Shown: positions 60,558-64,000 of the stretch, one piece after another
How positions within the stretch are numbered: position 1 is the first letter of the stretch
How the letters are laid out: each line of letters starts with the position of its first letter
Source: Enterobacter sp. 10-1
Lineage (GTDB): Bacteria > Pseudomonadota > Gammaproteobacteria > Enterobacterales > Enterobacteriaceae
Assembly (NCBI GenBank): GCA_002270295.1
Contig: NISF01000001.1
Location: 186,001 to 250,000 of the forward strand
Length of the DNA: 64,000 nucleotides
Direction of reading: 5' to 3'
Translations under genes and position numbers: made by a program
The notes under the pieces: model-generated
Seen by the model: the letters and a program-made list of their open reading frames with translations, nothing else
Told to the model about the DNA's origin: nothing
Database searches by the model: none

Positions 60558-61103
60558 TTAACTTGCTGCGCTGGGAGGGATCGGGTATCTCAGGTCTATT
60601 TGTGGCGCATCACTTAGAAGACGGCCAGATTTTGCCATCAGGTATCCGGCGATTTCTTCAGGCGTCAAATCTACATGAAGCATGTCTTCATCCTGGAACC
60701 ATTCATTAGGCCAGTAGATGAGATCGGACGGATTGGCGTTAAAGTTTTTCTCCAGCAATCCCAGAGCGTAGCTTTGTTCAGATTCCTTGCCTTCAGCATT
60801 GCACACGAAACTAATTATCTGAACTAGTTCATCCCAGGCTAAATCCGCAAAGTATTTTTCCTGATTAAATGCCATCCGGGTAAAGTTCTTTGCGTCGGTC
60901 CATGAGGAAAAGTCACGGAAATCAGAGAATTCATACGGATTAACGGCCTGCCTGTTCCAGTCATCAATCAACGCTTTTAGCCCTGCATCATCTTCGTCGG
61001 CGCCGTTATCAATTTGCGAAAGTATCTCTTCGGCTACATCCGCCAGTTCCTTAAGTTTCTGACGGCTGATTTTGGCTGGTTTCATGCGTTCAGGTAATGG
61101 CAT
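60558..61103 (-). CDS. Bacteriocin (colicin/pyocin)-immunity-like protein
   Basis: 181 residues from MPLPERMKPAKIS at 61103 (AAGGAAG 6 bp upstream; longer frame to 61172 rejected). Residues about 88-160 look like the colicin E/pyocin DNase-immunity pattern: ELVQIISFVCNAEGKESE, then DLIYWPNE and LTPEEIAGYL (cf. DLIYYP...SPEGIVK in the family). The first 85 residues are an extra Asp/Glu-rich helical extension. No killing-domain gene is in view, so it would be an orphan immunity protein or part of a nearby bacteriocin/CDI locus. Based on motif memory, not a search. Confidence 0.6.
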   Translation of the reverse strand: MPLPERMKPAKISRQKLKELADVAEEILSQIDNGADEDDAGLKALIDDWNRQAVNPYEFSDFRDFSSWTDAKNFTRMAFNQEKYFADLAWDELVQIISFVCNAEGKESEQSYALGLLEKNFNANPSDLIYWPNEWFQDEDMLHVDLTPEEIAGYLMAKSGRLLSDAPQIDLRYPIPPSAAS

Positions 61104-61541
61104 CGGGGTCTTCCTTGTTAGGTTGAGGCATGGCTGCGGCAGGTCGTTAGACAATCTTCGCCAAAGGTTCATTCAAAGTCCATAAACAATCGATTCCATT
61201 TCTGATAACGACCTGGAGTGGTTAAAGTGACGTTGTGATGAATGCCTGGAGAAGGTAAACGCCAACCAGTCCGTGCTGAGGATTTCGGTGGCCTTCACAA
61301 GGCAGCAAATGAGGCCGGCACAGTAGGGACGATCGTAGCTTGGAAAGGAGACATTATTCTTCCTGCCTGTCCTTGTGCCAGCTTTGGCTAACATTCATGG
61401 GTGTCTTTATTTGAATGCTGTGGATGTATACGAGGTCTATGTTTCTCGCGATATTCTGGTCGTTCTTTGTACTGACGGCTATCGTGGCATGATACGCCCT
61501 ATGTTAGGATTAATCCTGGTTAACGTAATGGGATTAGGGAT
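61104..61541. other. 438-bp intergenic region, no clear gene
   Basis: Between the immunity-like gene and the divergent lipoprotein gene. Open frames up to 73 codons exist on the minus strand (61173-61394) but show no ribosome site or recognisable protein pattern. The last part (after about 61450) is A+T-rich and should hold the lipoprotein promoter; TTAGGATTAATCCTGGTTAA near 61504 has a small TTAGGAT/ATCCTGG dyad. Confidence 0.4.
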
Positions 61542-62681
61542 ATGAAAAAGGCACTTTTAGCGTGTGTTATTGCCACCAGTCTCTTGGCTGGATGCGGCCC
61601 GAAGGAGCTAACTCCTGAGCAAAAACAGGAGGTTGGTAATCTTCGGAGTGAACTGGCTCAGACAGAAAAAGAAATAGCCGAGGCGACAGCGTTGCAGGAG
61701 CAGTATTCTGGTGGATTAATCAAAAATCTAACAGTTGCTAGACTTGAAGTCTTGGGAACAAACAAGGCTTTGTTAGAGCAGCGTATTAATGCCATAGAGG
61801 CGGGGGCTAAAATTGAAGTATCAATAAGCAGTGTAAAACCAAACCCTGAAGCAGCTACGGCTTTAAAAGCAGAAATTGATAACCTGGACAACCAGATTGC
61901 TGATGCAAAAAAAGAAGCAAGCCAATATAGCGGTGGTCTACTGCAGGCGCTGAAATTGTCTGCTATTGCGACGCAGGAACAAACGAGGGCGATGCTCCAG
62001 CAACGATATCTTTCTGCTACGTATGGCTTAGCTGAAGTGAAAGTACCTAGTGAGCAAGCAAGCGAAGTAACAACAGAGAAACAAACAGATAAAGTAGTAC
62101 CTAATCCCACCAGCACGCCGTTACTCCCAGCAGGTGAGGGGCCATTTGGTTTAGAAGTCGGTTTATCTAAGAAAAATATTGAAGATATGATCGGAGAAGA
62201 ACTTAAGCTAATGGCGAATAATGTAAATCTTTATACTGCTAATTCTTTACCAAAAAATAATTCCAGTTTTGAAGCATACGGATTGTTAATTTCACCAACC
62301 GTAGGTCTATGCCAGATAAGAGCTCTTGGAAAAGATATTGATACAGATAGTTATGGCTTTGCTATTAAATCAAGATTTAAAGAGCTCAGTGAATCACTAT
62401 CTTCTATCTATGGTAAAGCAGCGCAAAATGATTTTCTCCTTTCTGGTTCAATATGGAAAGACCCTAGAGACTGGATGATGGGATTGTATAAACATGAGCG
62501 ATATTTGTCAGCAGAATGGAAAGGTACAGCAGATGCCCCACTAAAGAATAAACTAAGTTCTGTATCTATCGAGGCTAGAGCAAATAGTTCTGATAAAGGG
62601 TACATTTTCCTTCAGTATAATTTTAATAACTATAATGTCTGCGAAACAGAAATTGAAGCGTCGAAAAAAAGCTCGCTCTAA
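61542..62681 (+). CDS. Lipoprotein with duplicated coiled-coil module
   Basis: 379 residues. Signal peptide with lipobox LLAGC (lipidated Cys18; next residue Gly, so probably outer membrane). A module is repeated with a 74-residue offset: YSGGL at 55-59 and 129-133, each flanked by Leu/Ala-rich helices ending ALLEQRINA and AMLQQRYLSA. A Thr/Pro linker (about 170-195) leads to a C-terminal domain of about 180 residues beginning EGPFGLEVGLSKKNIEDMIG. It has no recognised name; a surface or periplasmic sensor or a lysogenic conversion/immunity factor are possible. Own terminator follows. Low G+C. Confidence 0.8.
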   Translation: MKKALLACVIATSLLAGCGPKELTPEQKQEVGNLRSELAQTEKEIAEATALQEQYSGGLIKNLTVARLEVLGTNKALLEQRINAIEAGAKIEVSISSVKPNPEAATALKAEIDNLDNQIADAKKEASQYSGGLLQALKLSAIATQEQTRAMLQQRYLSATYGLAEVKVPSEQASEVTTEKQTDKVVPNPTSTPLLPAGEGPFGLEVGLSKKNIEDMIGEELKLMANNVNLYTANSLPKNNSSFEAYGLLISPTVGLCQIRALGKDIDTDSYGFAIKSRFKELSESLSSIYGKAAQNDFLLSGSIWKDPRDWMMGLYKHERYLSAEWKGTADAPLKNKLSSVSIEARANSSDKGYIFLQYNFNNYNVCETEIEASKKSSL

Positions 62682-62699
62682 AATACCTATTAAATTGTG

Positions 62700-62723
62700 A
62701 GCCCCGCTTTGACGGGGCTTTTT
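62700..62723 (+). terminator. Terminator of the lipoprotein gene
   Basis: AGCCCCG (62700-62706) pairs with CGGGGCT (62713-62719), followed by TTTT (62720-62723). 19 bp after the stop codon. Confidence 0.93.
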
Positions 62724-62847
62724 ATTGTCTGAAGATAAGAAAAATCGATCGTGATGATAAAATGATCGTTTCATATTTTGCAGTAGATGTGATGAGTGTT
62801 GATAAAATTGCAAGTATAATCACTGTATAAATATCAGGAGGTACGCA

Positions 62848-63018
62848 ATGGCAACACCATCCGTAAAACCCGTTCTCCTCAGCCTGGAAAAGATCGAGAA
62901 ACTCCGTACGCTGCAGGAAAATGAACGGAAGAAATCACCGTTGGGAATTGCTCCAACCATCCACGTTATCGCGCGTCAGTTGATGGAACGCGCTTTAAGC
63001 ACGCAAATGGAGGCGTAA
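62848..63018 (+). CDS. 56-residue phage-type protein
   Basis: MATPSVKPVLLSLEKIEKLR..., with SPLGIAPTIHVIARQLMERALSTQ at the end; helical, suggesting a DNA-binding ribbon-helix-helix-like or small regulatory protein. Perfect AGGAGG 6 bp upstream. The stop overlaps the next ATG (TAATG). No family is recognised with certainty. Confidence 0.75.
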   Translation: MATPSVKPVLLSLEKIEKLRTLQENERKKSPLGIAPTIHVIARQLMERALSTQMEA

Positions 63019-63254
63019 TGGAACAACTACAACGACTGGCAGAGGCTATCGCTGAAACCTACATCCGCGATCTGCGCCGGGAAACGGGAGATAATGTCAT
63101 TACCGTTGATGGCGTCAGCGGCAATGTTGAAACGCACCTTTTAGCTGCGGGGCTGGTGGATAACTCAGTTTCAGCAGCCAAAAACCAATACGGGGCGACA
63201 TTTGAACGTGAAGCGTATCAAATGTTACTGCGGTTACCGTATACCACTGTATAA
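63018..63254 (+). CDS. 78-residue phage-type protein
   Basis: MEQLQRLAEAIAETYIRDLR..., DGVSGNVETHLLAAGLVDN. Mostly helical, no recognised domain. Coupled to the preceding gene by a one-base TAATG overlap. Followed by a 410-bp region without a gene, which contains the palindrome below. Confidence 0.7.
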   Translation: MEQLQRLAEAIAETYIRDLRRETGDNVITVDGVSGNVETHLLAAGLVDNSVSAAKNQYGATFEREAYQMLLRLPYTTV

Positions 63255-63546
63255 CGATGTTATACGGAGGGGGTTTCGCATAACTGACTGTTTTCTTCAT
63301 CCATCCTCACCTTGGGTATGTGGCGCTGGTGGTCATAAATTTTGGAATGCTTTGGAAATTTGAGAGCTACCGCTGGCCGCAGGATCACGCTGGCGATAGT
63401 CTGAAGTTGAAATGCTTGCTTGGGGCATCCAAAAAAGATGCTTGTTAAATTTATACTGTTTGATACGGATTTGGATTGCGCTGCTTGGCAAACGTGCGGC
63501 GTGGTTGGCGCTGCATACTATAGGGGCGATCGGGCGTATTAAATTT

Positions 63547-63587
63547 GCCGGTTCTACATACGGGATATTCCCGTATGTAGAACCGGC
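63547..63587. repeat. 41-bp near-perfect palindrome
   Basis: Left arm 63547-63565 (GCCGGTTCTACATACGGGA) and right arm 63569-63587 are exact reverse complements of each other around TAT. There is no T-run after it. It lies in 63255-63664, a stretch with no recognisable gene, about 80 bp from the excisionase stop. Three GTATCCA repeats follow at 63607, 63622 and 63634. It may be a recombination or protein-binding site. Confidence 0.9.
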
Positions 63588-63664
63588 TCACTAGCTTCGC
63601 GAGACAGTATCCAAACGTGAAGTATCCAGGATGGTATCCACCGAAAAACTAACTTTTCGAAGAC

Positions 63665-63931
63665 TTATCTATATCGCCGGGGCCGAGCAATGGACTGTCG
63701 TTCAATCCATCGATCAATTTCGTCAATGTTATAAAAGCATGGGCTGTTATCCCAAGGTTTTCCATCGAATGCCACATGCTTGTACTCTCTTCCCTCGATG
63801 AAGGTATTCTCTCGAGCTTTCTTCAGCGTCCCTTTTTTGATTCCCTTCAGTGCTATTAACTGCTCCTCCGCAACCCATTTCCCAGGGTAGGCGATTAAAT
63901 TTATGATTTGTGGCTCTGAGTCTTTTCCCAC
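63665..63931 (-). CDS. xis: Excisionase (Xis) family protein (GTG start)
   Basis: 88 residues. GTG at 63931 with AGGAG 6 bp upstream. Pattern PGKWVAEEQLIALKGIKKGTLKKARE, then FIEGREYKHVAFDG, and SPCFYNIDEIDRWIERQ, characteristic of the excisionase family (PF07825-type) of enterobacterial prophages: small winged-helix proteins that direct integrase to excise. The cognate integrase is not beside it in the window; the only integrase seen is the remnant at the tRNA. Confidence 0.85.
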   Translation of the reverse strand: MGKDSEPQIINLIAYPGKWVAEEQLIALKGIKKGTLKKARENTFIEGREYKHVAFDGKPWDNSPCFYNIDEIDRWIERQSIARPRRYR

Positions 63932-64000
63932 AGCTATCTCCTGTTTTAAATGCTTTCTTGAGTGTTTATGTAAGGTTCATCGTTGACCTACCTTTTGTAA

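Noticed and set aside
61173..61394. 73-codon minus-strand frame
   Set aside because: Cys/Ser-rich, no Shine-Dalgarno and no familiar protein pattern; considered non-coding.
62823..62837. LexA-like box (CTG-N9-CAG) before the 56-residue phage gene
   Set aside because: Spacing is 9 bp, not the required 10; at best a degenerate site.
51660..64000. Second attachment site (copy of the tRNA 3' end)
   Set aside because: Reading for GGGCGTACCA and nearby bases found no second copy; the element probably extends past the window.

Overview
The window is enterobacterial chromosome. Gene order and protein sequence follow Escherichia coli from acrB to folD, but several features point to a Klebsiella/Raoultella-type relative: there is no aes gene between hemH and gsk, a heme-use operon sits between copA and cueR, and a porin gene sits between ybbP and selU. 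The genus is an inference from gene order and apparent G+C; it was not computed. Positions 1-51,660 are ordinary, dense core genome. From 51,678 to the right edge is a lower-G+C mosaic of prophage and satellite pieces inserted behind a tRNA-Arg gene.

Core, left to right: the RND efflux operon acrAB (acrB cut by the window edge) with divergent repressor acrR and its palindromic operator; mscK, rsmS, priC, ybaN, apt; the DNA-metabolism run dnaX-ybaB-recR (dnaX keeps its programmed -1 frameshift signal); htpG with a sigma-32 promoter; adk, hemH, gsk, ybaL, fsr, ushA, ybaK; the small RNA ChiX; ybaP; copA (with CueR promoter and an internal frameshift that would make a CopZ-like chaperone). Next comes a Fur-boxed, seven-gene heme operon: TonB-dependent receptor, periplasmic binding protein, ChuW/HutW-type radical SAM enzyme, ChuX/HutX, ChuY-like reductase, permease and ATPase. 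Then cueR, ybbJ-qmcA, fetAB, cnoX, ybbO, tesA, ybbA-ybbP, a porin, selU, purEK (PurR box), lpxH-ppiB, cysS, ybcJ-folD, and the tRNA-Arg(UCU) gene.

Accessory part: an integrase reduced to its C-terminal catalytic end abuts the tRNA. A block of lambdoid nin-region genes follows on the + strand (ASCH protein, an Ea22-like protein, DUF1367, NinG, YlcG-like and several very small genes), ending abruptly in a DUF1133-like fragment. That is joined to a 5'-truncated DUF927 ATPase, a repeat array that looks like an origin or operator, and a broken SSB-like gene. Next is a three-gene minus-strand operon (TIGR04255-family protein, helix-turn-helix protein, and an uncharacterised protein with a HDCDL motif), which is the best candidate for an undescribed defence or toxin-antitoxin-like system. 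Beyond it lie four 30-bp imperfect-palindrome repeats, a bacteriocin-immunity-like protein, a lipoprotein with an internal duplication, two small phage genes, a 41-bp near-perfect palindrome and an excisionase gene. The element continues past the right edge; no second attachment site was seen.
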